In this document: positions 18,628 through 27,208 of the stretch, piece by piece | Numbering within the stretch: the stretch's first letter is position 1 | How the letters are laid out: each line of letters begins with the position of its first letter | Origin: Formosa agariphila KMM 3901 | GTDB taxonomy: Bacteria > Bacteroidota > Bacteroidia > Flavobacteriales > Flavobacteriaceae | Assembly: GCF_000723205.1 (NCBI RefSeq) | Contig: NZ_HG315671.1 | Coordinates: 4,061,507 to 4,125,506, forward strand | DNA: 64,000 nucleotides | Direction of reading: 5' to 3' | Made by a program: the position numbers and the translations under genes | Notes under the pieces: generated by a model | What the model saw: only the letters and a program-made list of their open reading frames with translations | Database searches by the model: none | What the model was told of the DNA's origin: nothing

Positions 18628-21306
18628 TTAAAATTTATATTCCAATTTTAGGAGCACATACCTTGGCTGCAATCTATACTCGGTTGAAGAGGTCCCGATA
18701 TCACTTACACTATAGGTTTTAAAACGTTCTGTATTAAATAAATTTTTAGCCGTAAGACCTAGCTCCAACTTATCTTTTATCAATCTATAATTAGCATCGA
18801 AATCTAAAAAGTAATAGGTGTTTTCTGTATTTAAACTTCCAAAATAATACCGCTCTAGTTGCAATTGTGTATTAAACAATTCTGAAAGCACAAAAGTTAA
18901 ATCTAAGAAACTCATCACATCTGTATACGAATTGGTAATGGTTGTTTCAACCTTAGAACTTGACCATTTTGTACCTAAATGATAATTAAACACCCCACTA
19001 AAACCCGAGCGTAACTCGAAACCATAATTGTAATTATGCGAGGTTACCTGGCGTAATCCAGAATTATTAACACTGTTTTTAAACTCACTTTTTGTGTATC
19101 CTAAATCGAGCTTTAAGTTAGAAGAAATGGTTTTAAAGTAATAATCGAACTTGGTGTTTACACTTATAAACTCCCGATCTTCTACTCGGATTTTTTCTAA
19201 TTCAGAATAGTTTTGCTCTACGATACTTTGGGTGGTTAAAAAATCGTGATTTTTAGTATATGTAAAAAAGGTATTTGCAAAAAAGCGATCGCTCCAATTC
19301 CCAAAGGTATAACCAACAAAAACATTAGAAGCGTCTAACAGATTAAATCCGGATGCACCTTTTTGAAACGTACGAAAACTACTTAGCACATAGTCACTAT
19401 ACACATCTAAAATACCTGCATTTGTGGTGTTATACACATATCTAGATGTTATTTTATTTTTGTTATTAATTTTCCATTCCAGCCCTAAACTAGGATTGAC
19501 ATAAAATGGACTTTGAGTTGATATATTTTCGCTAGACTCTAAGCGATTAAACAACTGATGTATATTTAAAGTGCCATTAATTTTAAAGGCCTTTAGATTA
19601 AAACTGTATTTCGATTTTAAGTATAAATCGTTTACAGTATAGGTGCTTTTATTCTGATAACCATCGGGATTAGCTACCAAATCAGTGTCGTTATATAAAG
19701 AGAAGGCCGTATTTAACCTGTCTTTCCGATACGTATTACCCAATTGTAGCTCTAATAGATTCTCGTTCTTTCTCCGATCTAATATATGTGCATTAATTCC
19801 AGCAAACTGCATGTGGTTTGCACTTTGCTGCTTTACGTTATTTGCTGTGCTATCTTCTGGAAATAAATCGTGAAACAAAAACTGATTCACACTATACTGC
19901 TGAGGTGTATTTTCATCTATAAACCGCCCTGTAATTAAAAACACACTTTTATCTTTAAACTTATTGGTATAATTTATTTTCTGATCGAAACGTATATTTT
20001 TATCGTTTAAATTTTCGCGTGTATCCAAACCATTAAACACCAAATGCGAGCTCTTATTAAAAGTACTTATATTATATTTTGTTGTCGCTTCTAACATTTT
20101 AGTTTTAGAAATATTATAGGTAAGATCTACTTTTCCGAAAGCTGTTTTATTTTTACTTCGCAGCTTATAATCTTCAGTATTTATAAAATCGGTTCCAGGA
20201 GCGTAAACTACATCTGTGGTCGTTCTGTAAAAATCAATTTCATCCCAATTAAAAAAACCAAGTGTTTTTATTTTTAGTTTATCCGAAGGATTAAAAATAG
20301 CATTTAAAGAGAGGAGCTCGACATTATTAAAATTGGTTCTATCTTTATTAAAATTTAGAGTGGCTGCAGACAGGTTTATTATGTTATTGGCACTTTGGTT
20401 ATCACCTATACTACCAGGTTCGTTTAAACGAAAGGGATTAATTAAATTTTGAATATCGCCCGTCGCATCCTCTCCAATGGAGTTTAAATTGGTTAAAAAA
20501 TAGTATTTATTTTTCTTCCCAAAATTCATTAAATTTCCTTTTAGCTCGTAAAAATCGTCATTTCCTAAACCTAGTTTTAAATTCCCAAACCATATCCGTT
20601 TAGAGGCATCGTCTAGTTTTAAGTTTAAAGCAACCTTATCGCTGTCTTCTATGTTTTTTAGCAACCTATTATTAGAATAATTTTTTAGTACTTCAACCTC
20701 CTCTATAGGATAGGCCGGCATATTTTTAGACAGTATTTTATAACCCTTTTCAAAAAAATCGTCGCCATCAACCATTAATTTCTCAATCTCTTGGTTACCC
20801 ACTTTTATTTTACCATCGCTATCTATATTTAAACCTGGTATTTTTTCTAGCAGCTCTTCTACCGTTTGTTCTGTACCGTTAGTAAAATATTTTGTTTTAA
20901 ACGTAATGGTATCTTTTTGTACAGAAATAGGCTTTTCGGTTGCAATATAGACTTCATCTAAGGCCATAGCCTTTTCGTGTAAAACTACATTATACTGTAG
21001 GGTTTCATCTTCAGCATATACATCTATAGGTAGCTTTTTAAGGTGATAACCTAAGGCCGAAAATTCTAAAACATACACCCCTGTTTTTACATCCTCCAAA
21101 GCATAAATCCCTTCAGCATTAGAAAAGGTATAAGCCACTAAAGCATCACTACTGTCTTTTAGTAAAATATTAACTGAAGCTAACGCATTTAGACTATCTG
21201 TTACCTTACCAGAAATTTTGGTTTGTGTGTATCCAATAAACGAATACAGTAACATAACAACCATAATACTGGTTTGGGCATTTTTTTTGCAAAAGGTTTT
21301 TGGCAT
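18628..21306 (-). CDS. TonB-receptor-like outer-membrane protein of cassette A
   Basis: Outer-membrane protein of 892 residues. After a signal peptide (ending near SFIGYTQT) comes a carboxypeptidase-regulatory-like beta-sandwich (about 30-110: KISGKVTDSLNALASVNILL). A plug-like domain follows (about 125-225, with VEELLEKIPGLNIDSDGKI and VDGDDFF), then a long beta-barrel ending in LLKLEYKF with terminal phenylalanine. I see no clear TonB box. It is the last gene of a run with three GLPGLI genes and a small secreted protein, 74 nt after the last GLPGLI. Ligand unknown; its plug segment is clearly related to the protein at 37387-40047. Confidence 0.88.
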   Translation of the reverse strand: MPKTFCKKNAQTSIMVVMLLYSFIGYTQTKISGKVTDSLNALASVNILLKDSSDALVAYTFSNAEGIYALEDVKTGVYVLEFSALGYHLKKLPIDVYAEDETLQYNVVLHEKAMALDEVYIATEKPISVQKDTITFKTKYFTNGTEQTVEELLEKIPGLNIDSDGKIKVGNQEIEKLMVDGDDFFEKGYKILSKNMPAYPIEEVEVLKNYSNNRLLKNIEDSDKVALNLKLDDASKRIWFGNLKLGLGNDDFYELKGNLMNFGKKNKYYFLTNLNSIGEDATGDIQNLINPFRLNEPGSIGDNQSANNIINLSAATLNFNKDRTNFNNVELLSLNAIFNPSDKLKIKTLGFFNWDEIDFYRTTTDVVYAPGTDFINTEDYKLRSKNKTAFGKVDLTYNISKTKMLEATTKYNISTFNKSSHLVFNGLDTRENLNDKNIRFDQKINYTNKFKDKSVFLITGRFIDENTPQQYSVNQFLFHDLFPEDSTANNVKQQSANHMQFAGINAHILDRRKNENLLELQLGNTYRKDRLNTAFSLYNDTDLVANPDGYQNKSTYTVNDLYLKSKYSFNLKAFKINGTLNIHQLFNRLESSENISTQSPFYVNPSLGLEWKINNKNKITSRYVYNTTNAGILDVYSDYVLSSFRTFQKGASGFNLLDASNVFVGYTFGNWSDRFFANTFFTYTKNHDFLTTQSIVEQNYSELEKIRVEDREFISVNTKFDYYFKTISSNLKLDLGYTKSEFKNSVNNSGLRQVTSHNYNYGFELRSGFSGVFNYHLGTKWSSSKVETTITNSYTDVMSFLDLTFVLSELFNTQLQLERYYFGSLNTENTYYFLDFDANYRLIKDKLELGLTAKNLFNTERFKTYSVSDIGTSSTEYRLQPRYVLLKLEYKF

Positions 21307-21380
21307 TAACTAATTGGTATTGGGGCGCGATTTTTTAAAACGCTATCAATTTAAGTCTTTATAAATAATTTGACCATGAT

Positions 21381-22157
21381 TTACTCCGATGTAGATGGTT
21401 TGGTTTCCCATTCGTAAAATTTCTCCCAGCGACTCGAACGATCTGTATTTATTTTAAGGGGCCCCAACTTAGCTTCTCTACTTAAGGTTGCTCGTATTCG
21501 TTTTATTTGTTCCATTTCATCTTGGTACTGCATATCTAAAAAAACTCGTTCATCAATGATTTTCTCATAATCTGTAGGTAAATCCAAACTGTTATCCAGT
21601 GCATTCAACGTTTTAAACTCTAAACGTGTTGCCGTAATATCTACCTGATTTAAACTGTCTGTAGATTTTAAAATTAATCCTGGTAAGCCATGAAGTTTCC
21701 AAGGACCAAAAGGCACTGGAATGTCTTGGGTGTACCAAGCCGTATAGGTTCTGCCTCTAAAGTCGCCCACAGCCTTATTACACAAATGCCCTAAAATAGT
21801 ATCTTTAACCGACGATGAAATATCCCATTTAATTTTTGGAAAGTTTGTTGTAACCAAATATTTTTTAGAATCTATATACTCCTGAAGATGTAAAGTTTTG
21901 TCTAAACTATTTACATAGTAAATTTGAAATTCTTCATGATTTTGGTAATCAATAGTTTTACTATTAGGAACTGGAACTGCAATAGATACTTTCTCGATAT
22001 AACTCGATTTATTTTCGTGAAACACTAATGTATAGTATTGTTCCGCAGGATAATCTAAATTGAACTTTGTGTGGTAATTTACACTCGTATAAATAGCATC
22101 TGGTTGTGCTATTAGTGGCAAATATAATAGTAAAATAAGTAAGCTAAGGTTATTCAT
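21381..22157 (-). CDS. GLPGLI family protein, copy A3
   Basis: Exported protein of 258 residues with a signal peptide (LLILLLYLPLIAQPD). The defining motif occurs in GPWKLHGLPGLILK, preceded by DFRGRTYTAWYTQDIP. A cysteine (GHLCNKA) lies about 12 residues before the RGR segment, as in two of the other three copies. GLPGLI proteins are a Bacteroidota-specific paralogous family, first noted in Porphyromonas, without an established function. It lies immediately upstream of the outer-membrane receptor gene and is third of three tandem copies, which differ strongly outside the core, so the duplications are old. Confidence 0.92.
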   Translation of the reverse strand: MNNLSLLILLLYLPLIAQPDAIYTSVNYHTKFNLDYPAEQYYTLVFHENKSSYIEKVSIAVPVPNSKTIDYQNHEEFQIYYVNSLDKTLHLQEYIDSKKYLVTTNFPKIKWDISSSVKDTILGHLCNKAVGDFRGRTYTAWYTQDIPVPFGPWKLHGLPGLILKSTDSLNQVDITATRLEFKTLNALDNSLDLPTDYEKIIDERVFLDMQYQDEMEQIKRIRATLSREAKLGPLKINTDRSSRWEKFYEWETKPSTSE

Positions 22158-22190
22158 TTATCGCAATTTAGGTACTCATTTTCTTAAAAA

Positions 22191-22967
22191 TTATTCTGTG
22201 TCATCAAAACTTAGTTCTATCCTATCTATATCAGTCACATTAAGGGTGACACCTTTCCCCATTCTAGATTGCATTTTTTTAGATAATTCCGAAATTCCTT
22301 TATCTTGTCTTTCTATATGATCTTCTAAACTTAAGATGTCATAAGATTGATTTAAAGCAACATTAACATCTTCTTTTACAAATTCAATTTGCCTGACTTT
22401 AAAAATTACCTCATTATACAAATCCTTGGCTTCTAATATCAGACCAGGTAATCCATGTAATTTCCAAGGTCCAAAATTACTTGGTATTGAAGGTGCATAC
22501 CAAACTTGGTATGTTCTTCCTCTAAATTCGGTACTGGCCGATAAGCAAGCTATATCTGCTATAATTTTTGTTTGTGGCTCTAGTTTCCAGTTAATTTCAG
22601 GAAGATATTCCTTTGTATAATATTTCTCCTTTCCATCAAAATCCTTCTCTAAGGTATATAATACATTCGTGCTTTTATTAAACTGAACGGTATAGTTCGT
22701 AGTGTCTAAAGGCACAACAGACAACTTTAAACCATCAGACTCTTCACTTAAATTTGTTTTATCTGTATTCTTGGTATAGAATTTAAAAAAAGACATCGTA
22801 TTATTAGCGTTCAGAACCGATTGAAAAGCTAATTGCTCTGTATAATTTAAAACCATGTCGTATTTAACTTTCAATTCTGACACAAAACTGCGCTCCGTAT
22901 CTTGACTGCATACTCCTATACTGTGAAGTTGTAATACCAATAAAACTAATGCTAATTTATAATTCAT
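22191..22967 (-). CDS. GLPGLI family protein, copy A2
   Basis: Exported protein of 258 residues; signal peptide MNYKLALVLLVLQLHSIGVCSQD. The core reads EFRGRTYQVWYAPSIP, then GPWKLHGLPGLILE, with a cysteine in IADIACLSAS just before it. The C-terminal region (about 190-258) is charged and polar. It starts after a 144-nt gap from copy A1 and ends 33 nt before copy A3. Function unknown; location is presumed periplasmic or surface from the signal peptide. Confidence 0.92.
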   Translation of the reverse strand: MNYKLALVLLVLQLHSIGVCSQDTERSFVSELKVKYDMVLNYTEQLAFQSVLNANNTMSFFKFYTKNTDKTNLSEESDGLKLSVVPLDTTNYTVQFNKSTNVLYTLEKDFDGKEKYYTKEYLPEINWKLEPQTKIIADIACLSASTEFRGRTYQVWYAPSIPSNFGPWKLHGLPGLILEAKDLYNEVIFKVRQIEFVKEDVNVALNQSYDILSLEDHIERQDKGISELSKKMQSRMGKGVTLNVTDIDRIELSFDDTE

Positions 22968-23111
22968 AATTATTTTTTATAATTCAGGGAAACCGAGACA
23001 AGGCTTCACAATATATATATATTTTATGACCTCATGGTAGCCTTAATTAGTTGAAATTTTAAAAATTTGTCTTCATTTTAAAAAGCTAAAAGCACAACAA
23101 TACACCTATTT

Positions 23112-23897
23112 CTATTCAGATTCAGGCTCTTCCTCCCATTCAAACAGTATTTCTATGCCATTTCTGGGAATTACTCCGTAGGTAGTAGTGACTCCTCTAG
23201 GCGACCTCGCTCTTGGTCTAGCATTATTAATATTATAACGAATAGCGGCAAATGTTTTTAGATCCATTTGTTTAGTATCACGCATTAAGCTATCAACCTG
23301 TATAACTTCAGGGGTTTCAATTTTCTTTATTCTCGTAGCTACCCAATGATACATCTTAGTTTCATCAGATATTTCTAAAATAAGACCGGGTAAACCATGA
23401 AATTTCCAAGGACCGAATTGCACCGGATATTCCTCGCAATACCATGCCGTATAATTTCTGCCTCTAAAACTTAAGGTCGCTTTTTTAACCTTTAAATTAT
23501 CTAATTGTTTTTCTTCATTTGTTAATTGCCATGCCATATTTGGTTTACCTTCAAGAATAACAGCTTCGTCTAGGTATACCATTTGCTTTGAATATAAACT
23601 ATCTGAAACTAAGTCTAAAAAGTAAAAACTCTCAATCCCTCTAACCGATAAACTAAAAGCCATATTATCATCTTCATCTTGGGCAACCGTACCATCTGTA
23701 TTTTTTCCTTCTTTATATATAGACTTGGTATTAGAATTATCTAAATATAAAACACCTTTTTGGGTGTTAGGTCTTGCTGTGTTATAGTGAATATCGTAAT
23801 TCACTTTAAGGGTGTAGGTTACTTTTTTTTGAGCCTCTATTTTTAAGCTAAAAACACTTAGTAGTACGACTAAGGTTAATTGGTAATATGTTTTCAT
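23112..23897 (-). CDS. GLPGLI family protein, copy A1
   Basis: Exported protein of 261 residues with signal peptide MKTYYQLTLVVLLSVFSLKIEAQ. The core is SFRGRNYTAWYCEEYP followed by GPWKFHGLPGLILE. Unlike the other three copies it lacks the cysteine before RGR but has one in WYCEE, so the cysteine has apparently moved within the core. The C-terminus ends ILFEWEEEPESE, similar to the KFYEWETKPSTSE end of copy A3. An 8-bp hairpin (23911-23945) lies between this gene and the small secreted protein gene upstream, which may lower its expression. Confidence 0.92.
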   Translation of the reverse strand: MKTYYQLTLVVLLSVFSLKIEAQKKVTYTLKVNYDIHYNTARPNTQKGVLYLDNSNTKSIYKEGKNTDGTVAQDEDDNMAFSLSVRGIESFYFLDLVSDSLYSKQMVYLDEAVILEGKPNMAWQLTNEEKQLDNLKVKKATLSFRGRNYTAWYCEEYPVQFGPWKFHGLPGLILEISDETKMYHWVATRIKKIETPEVIQVDSLMRDTKQMDLKTFAAIRYNINNARPRARSPRGVTTTYGVIPRNGIEILFEWEEEPESE

Positions 23898-23910
23898 ATT
23901 TTTTAAAATT

Positions 23911-23945
23911 AAAGCGACTCCTTATTCAATATAAAAAGTCGCTTT
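23911..23945 (-). terminator. Intra-operon hairpin between the small secreted protein and GLPGLI A1
   Basis: Perfect 8-bp inverted repeat AAAGCGAC/GTCGCTTT with a 19-nt loop, followed on the minus strand by an interrupted T run (TTTAATTTT). It sits 9 nt after the small gene's stop codon and directly before the GLPGLI A1 start, so it may act as a partial terminator or mRNA-end stabiliser. Confidence 0.5.
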
Positions 23946-23954
23946 CTTTATTAA

Positions 23955-24230
23955 TCATTGACCAGCATTCATAGCATCAACCATAGCTTGAGCCTCTAAA
24001 CTACAACTTATTGCATCCTGAGATTCCCATGAACGTTCAATGACATCTATAACTTCTCCACGGTTATTATATACATTAATGGATAGTTCACAACGACCAG
24101 GAATTAACTCTATTTGATTAATTTCAAAATTGCTTTTTTTATTAACAAAATCATTTTTATTATTTTCCGCATGAGCAAGAGAAACTGTTGCCGCTAACAT
24201 AAATACAAAAGAGAATATAATACTTTTCAT
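23955..24230 (-). CDS. Small secreted cysteine-containing protein of cassette A
   Basis: A 91-residue protein with a clean Sec signal peptide (MKSIIFSFVFMLAATVSLAHA). The mature part of about 70 residues has two cysteines, at PGRCELSINVYNN and in AISCSLEAQAMVDAMNAGQ at the C-terminus. The same layout (PGxC, then N-V-x-Y/N-N, then a cysteine helix ending in A-G-Q) occurs in the small protein at 40795, also directly upstream of a GLPGLI gene. I do not recognise the family. It may be a secreted effector, a substrate or a partner of the GLPGLI proteins; there is no peptide-export ABC transporter nearby. Confidence 0.75.
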   Translation of the reverse strand: MKSIIFSFVFMLAATVSLAHAENNKNDFVNKKSNFEINQIELIPGRCELSINVYNNRGEVIDVIERSWESQDAISCSLEAQAMVDAMNAGQ

Positions 24231-24326
24231 AATTTTAAACCCGTAATACTCTTAAACAGGTTGATTAATATAATTATTTGGCTTTTTTTTAAAACCTTGA
24301 AGTTTTGTGGTTGAAGTTTTTTAAAT

Positions 24327-24350
24327 AAGCTGGCCAGCTTCGATCGATCG
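24327..24350. promoter_or_regulatory. Double palindrome upstream of cassette A
   Basis: Perfect 14-bp palindrome AAGCTGGCCAGCTT directly followed by the perfect 10-bp palindrome CGATCGATCG, in an otherwise AT-rich gap. It lies about 100 nt before the small secreted protein start on the minus strand, a plausible operator position. No clear TAnnTTTG promoter is visible beside it. Confidence 0.4.
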
Positions 24351-24543
24351 TGTTTTAAGCATATTTTTAAGACTTCAAAACTTAAGAATTCGCTTACAAC
24401 ATTCCAAAGAAAAAAAAAAAAAAAGCGTTAAAACAAATCAAAATCAAACAGTTTATCGAATATTTATAAAAATTATACATTTCTGTTACGGGAAAACCTT
24501 ACTTATTTAACACTAAGGCAATGTTGTGATATTTCAAAAGCAT

Positions 24544-24655
24544 TAATATAACAATGTAGCAATTGGTCGATTTGAAGATTTGAAAATGGGACATTGGTAA
24601 GTAATACAACCTAGCACGTCATGCTGAACTCGTTTCAGTATCCCACAAGTAACTC
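24544..24655 (+). repeat. Dispersed intergenic repeat, copy 2 (contains a REP-like hairpin)
   Basis: About 112 nt, same orientation as copy 1 at 18408-18520. The shared block includes an uninterrupted identity of about 45 nt (24566 to about 24610). The hairpin ATGCTGAA/TTCAGTAT has one mismatch here. Together the two copies lie just outside both ends of cassette A. Confidence 0.85.
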
Positions 24656-24673
24656 GAACCTGTTCAGTCCAAT

Positions 24674-24721
24674 GTCACTCTGAAATCCCATACCTCACGG
24701 CACGTATTAATTCAGGGTGAC
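24674..24721. repeat. REP-like imperfect inverted repeat
   Basis: Arms GTCACTCTGAAA and ATTCAGGGTGAC pair with two mismatches across a 24-nt centre. The GTCAC-CTGAA pattern resembles the hairpins inside the neighbouring dispersed repeat and suggests a decayed member of a common intergenic palindrome family. Confidence 0.5.
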
Positions 24722-24813
24722 GCGTAATTTGGTTAATGTAGCAATGACTTGATGTAACTATGTAGAAATTATCTGATTTTTGAAAATTTATAAAGTTGAG
24801 AAAACCTTATAAA

Positions 24814-24855
24814 AAAAGCCATTTAAAAGCGTTGTAATACTTTTAAATGGCTTGA
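24814..24855 (-). terminator. Rho-independent terminator after PBP1A
   Basis: Perfect 14-bp stem (AAGCCATTTAAAAG/CTTTTAAATGGCTT) with a 10-nt loop, followed on the minus strand by a run of T residues. It lies 25 nt after the PBP1A stop codon and ends the ricT-gldH-PBP1A operon. Confidence 0.85.
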
Positions 24856-24879
24856 GATTAAATATAAATTAATAAAGAC

Positions 24880-27204
24880 TTAGAAATCTAAATCGTCTGG
24901 GACATCTTGATTTGGTGTTTCGTCATCTGCCATAGCTGCATTCGCCTCTTCTGAACAATCTACTCGAATTGTTAATTCTTCTGGTGCTTTAAAAGCTGCT
25001 TTCGAAATATTTAAATCTTCATCGGCATAACAACTCTTCATATAACTCCCCCAAATAGGTAAAGCCATAGAAGCACCTTGACCGTAAGTAATGGTTTTAA
25101 AATGCACGGCACGATCTTCTGCACCTACCCAAACTCCTGTAACCAAGTTAGGCACCATTCCCATAAACCAACCATCACTCTGATTTTGTGTTGTTCCAGT
25201 TTTACCTGCTATAGGATTTGTTAATTGATACGGATATCCAGTAATAATTTCTCGATATTCTGGACGCCATTTTTCGTACCCCTGAGTACGTAAACGCGTT
25301 CCTGAACCACCGTCTGTTACACCTTCTAAAAGTTTTACCGTAACATAAGCCACCTCTTCACTTAAAACATCTTTAGTTTTAGGCGTAAACTGATATAAAA
25401 TGGTATTATTCTTATCTTCAATACTGGTTACCATAACAGGCTCTGTATAGACCCCTTTATTAGCAAACGTTGAATATGCTGCAACCATTTCGAAAACACT
25501 TAAATCTACAGTTCCTAACGCTATTGATGGCACTTCTGGAATTTCTGTAGTTACCCCTAATTTTTTCGCCATATCTATAACATGCGCAGGTCCTACCTTA
25601 TCCATTAAACGTGCCGTGATGGTATTTACAGAATTCGCTAAAGCATTTTTAAGTGATCTAGAACCTCCATAAGTTAACCCTGAATTTTCTGGACACCAAT
25701 CTTTTAAATTCCCCCAACGGCCTTCTTCTATACAATACGGTACATCTGGAAATTCATCGCAAGGTGACAAGTGTAACTGATCAATAGCAGTAGCATATAC
25801 AAAAGGTTTAAAAGTAGAGCCTACTTGACGTTTTCCTTGTTTTACGTGATCATACTGAAAATGACGATAATTCATACCGCCTACCCATGCTTTTACATGT
25901 CCAGTTTCCGGATCCATAGACATCATGCCTGGATGTAAGAACTTTTTGTAATAACGCATAGAATCTATAGGCTTCATAATCGTATCTATTTCACCTTTCC
26001 ATGAAAATAAAGTCATTGGTACAGGAATATTAAACGACTCTATAATTTCTTCATTCGATTTTTTAAGATCGTATTTCATTTTTCTCCAACGTTCTGACTG
26101 ACGCATAGAACGGTTCATTAAACCATCTATTTCTTCTTCATCTAAACCTAAAAATGGAGTTGTTGGATTTCTATCTTTTGTATTCTGATGATCAAATTCT
26201 GCTTGCAAATTTATCATGTGTCGTTGCACAGCATCTTCTGCATATTGTTGCATACGCGAGTCGATAGTGGTATACACTTTTAATCCGTCGCTGTATAAAT
26301 TGTATTTTGTACCATCTGCTTTTGGATTATTCTTAATCCAATCTTTCATAAATTTCTTTAAATACTCTCTAAAGTATGTGGCAATACCTTCTCTATGAGA
26401 TTCTGGTGTATAATTTATAATAAGATCTGTTTTCTGAATAGAATCTTTTACACGCTCTGTGATATATCCATATTTTTGCATCTGACTTAAAACCACATCT
26501 CTACGATTTTTTACACCTTCAGGATTACGTCTTGGGTTGTATAACGATGAGTTTTTAAACATCCCAACTAACATTGCCGATTCTTGAATATCTAGTTCTT
26601 GTGGTTGTTTTCCAAAATAAATACTGGCAGCACTTTTTATTCCATCGGCATTATTTCCGAAGTCATAAATATTAAAATACTGCGTAATAATTTCTTCTTT
26701 GGTGTATTGGCGCTCTAAACGAATAGCAATAATCCATTCGTTTACTTTTTGCATTAAACGCTCTACAATATTCTTAGAACCTTCTCCGTGAAATAATTGT
26801 TTTGCCAATTGCTGAGAAATGGTACTAGCTCCACCACCTTTACCCATTTTTACAATGGCTCTTAATGTACCGCGACCATCGATACCAGAATGCTGATGAA
26901 AACGTGCGTCTTCTGTCGCAATTAAAGCATCTACTAAATGTTGCGGCAACACTTCGTAATCTACTGGTGTACGGTTATCGTTAAAATAAAATTTCCCTAA
27001 GGTCTTCCCGTCTGAAGAAATTATTTCTGTTGCTAAATTTGTTTTCGGGTTTTCTAACACCGTGTGATCCGGTAAATCACCAAATACTGAAGCCGATAAA
27101 AACAGTAAAATAAAAGCGATAATCCCGGTAAGGAAAAGAATCCAAAACCAACGTATGTATTTACCATAACCTTGGTTTTTTACTGGTTGTTTCTTTTTTG
27201 CCAT
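24880..27204 (-). CDS. Class A penicillin-binding protein (PBP1A-like)
   Basis: Bifunctional peptidoglycan glycosyltransferase and transpeptidase, 774 residues, anchored by one N-terminal helix (WFWILFLTGIIAFILLFL). The GT51 domain has the catalytic ATEDARFHQHSGID and GGASTISQQLAKQLF segments. The transpeptidase has the acyl-serine in GSTFKPF (Ser463), SVN in ANSVNTITARL, and KTGTT in IAGKTGTTQNQSDGW. The C-terminal tail is acidic. It starts 4 nt after gldH, linking cell-wall synthesis with gliding genes in one transcript. A strong terminator follows. Confidence 0.96.
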   Translation of the reverse strand: MAKKKQPVKNQGYGKYIRWFWILFLTGIIAFILLFLSASVFGDLPDHTVLENPKTNLATEIISSDGKTLGKFYFNDNRTPVDYEVLPQHLVDALIATEDARFHQHSGIDGRGTLRAIVKMGKGGGASTISQQLAKQLFHGEGSKNIVERLMQKVNEWIIAIRLERQYTKEEIITQYFNIYDFGNNADGIKSAASIYFGKQPQELDIQESAMLVGMFKNSSLYNPRRNPEGVKNRRDVVLSQMQKYGYITERVKDSIQKTDLIINYTPESHREGIATYFREYLKKFMKDWIKNNPKADGTKYNLYSDGLKVYTTIDSRMQQYAEDAVQRHMINLQAEFDHQNTKDRNPTTPFLGLDEEEIDGLMNRSMRQSERWRKMKYDLKKSNEEIIESFNIPVPMTLFSWKGEIDTIMKPIDSMRYYKKFLHPGMMSMDPETGHVKAWVGGMNYRHFQYDHVKQGKRQVGSTFKPFVYATAIDQLHLSPCDEFPDVPYCIEEGRWGNLKDWCPENSGLTYGGSRSLKNALANSVNTITARLMDKVGPAHVIDMAKKLGVTTEIPEVPSIALGTVDLSVFEMVAAYSTFANKGVYTEPVMVTSIEDKNNTILYQFTPKTKDVLSEEVAYVTVKLLEGVTDGGSGTRLRTQGYEKWRPEYREIITGYPYQLTNPIAGKTGTTQNQSDGWFMGMVPNLVTGVWVGAEDRAVHFKTITYGQGASMALPIWGSYMKSCYADEDLNISKAAFKAPEELTIRVDCSEEANAAMADDETPNQDVPDDLDF

Positions 27205-27208
27205 AAAA

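Larger units (their letters stand above)
24231..24879. other. 649-bp gene-free region between cassette A and the PBP1A gene
   Basis: No supported gene. It holds, in order: the double palindrome (24327-24350), a run of A residues interrupted once (around 24405-24424), copy 2 of the dispersed repeat (24544-24655), and an imperfect GTCACxCTGAAx inverted repeat (24674-24685 with 24710-24721). A TAATGTAGCAAT-like remnant lies near 24735, followed by the PBP1A terminator (24814-24855). Confidence 0.7.
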
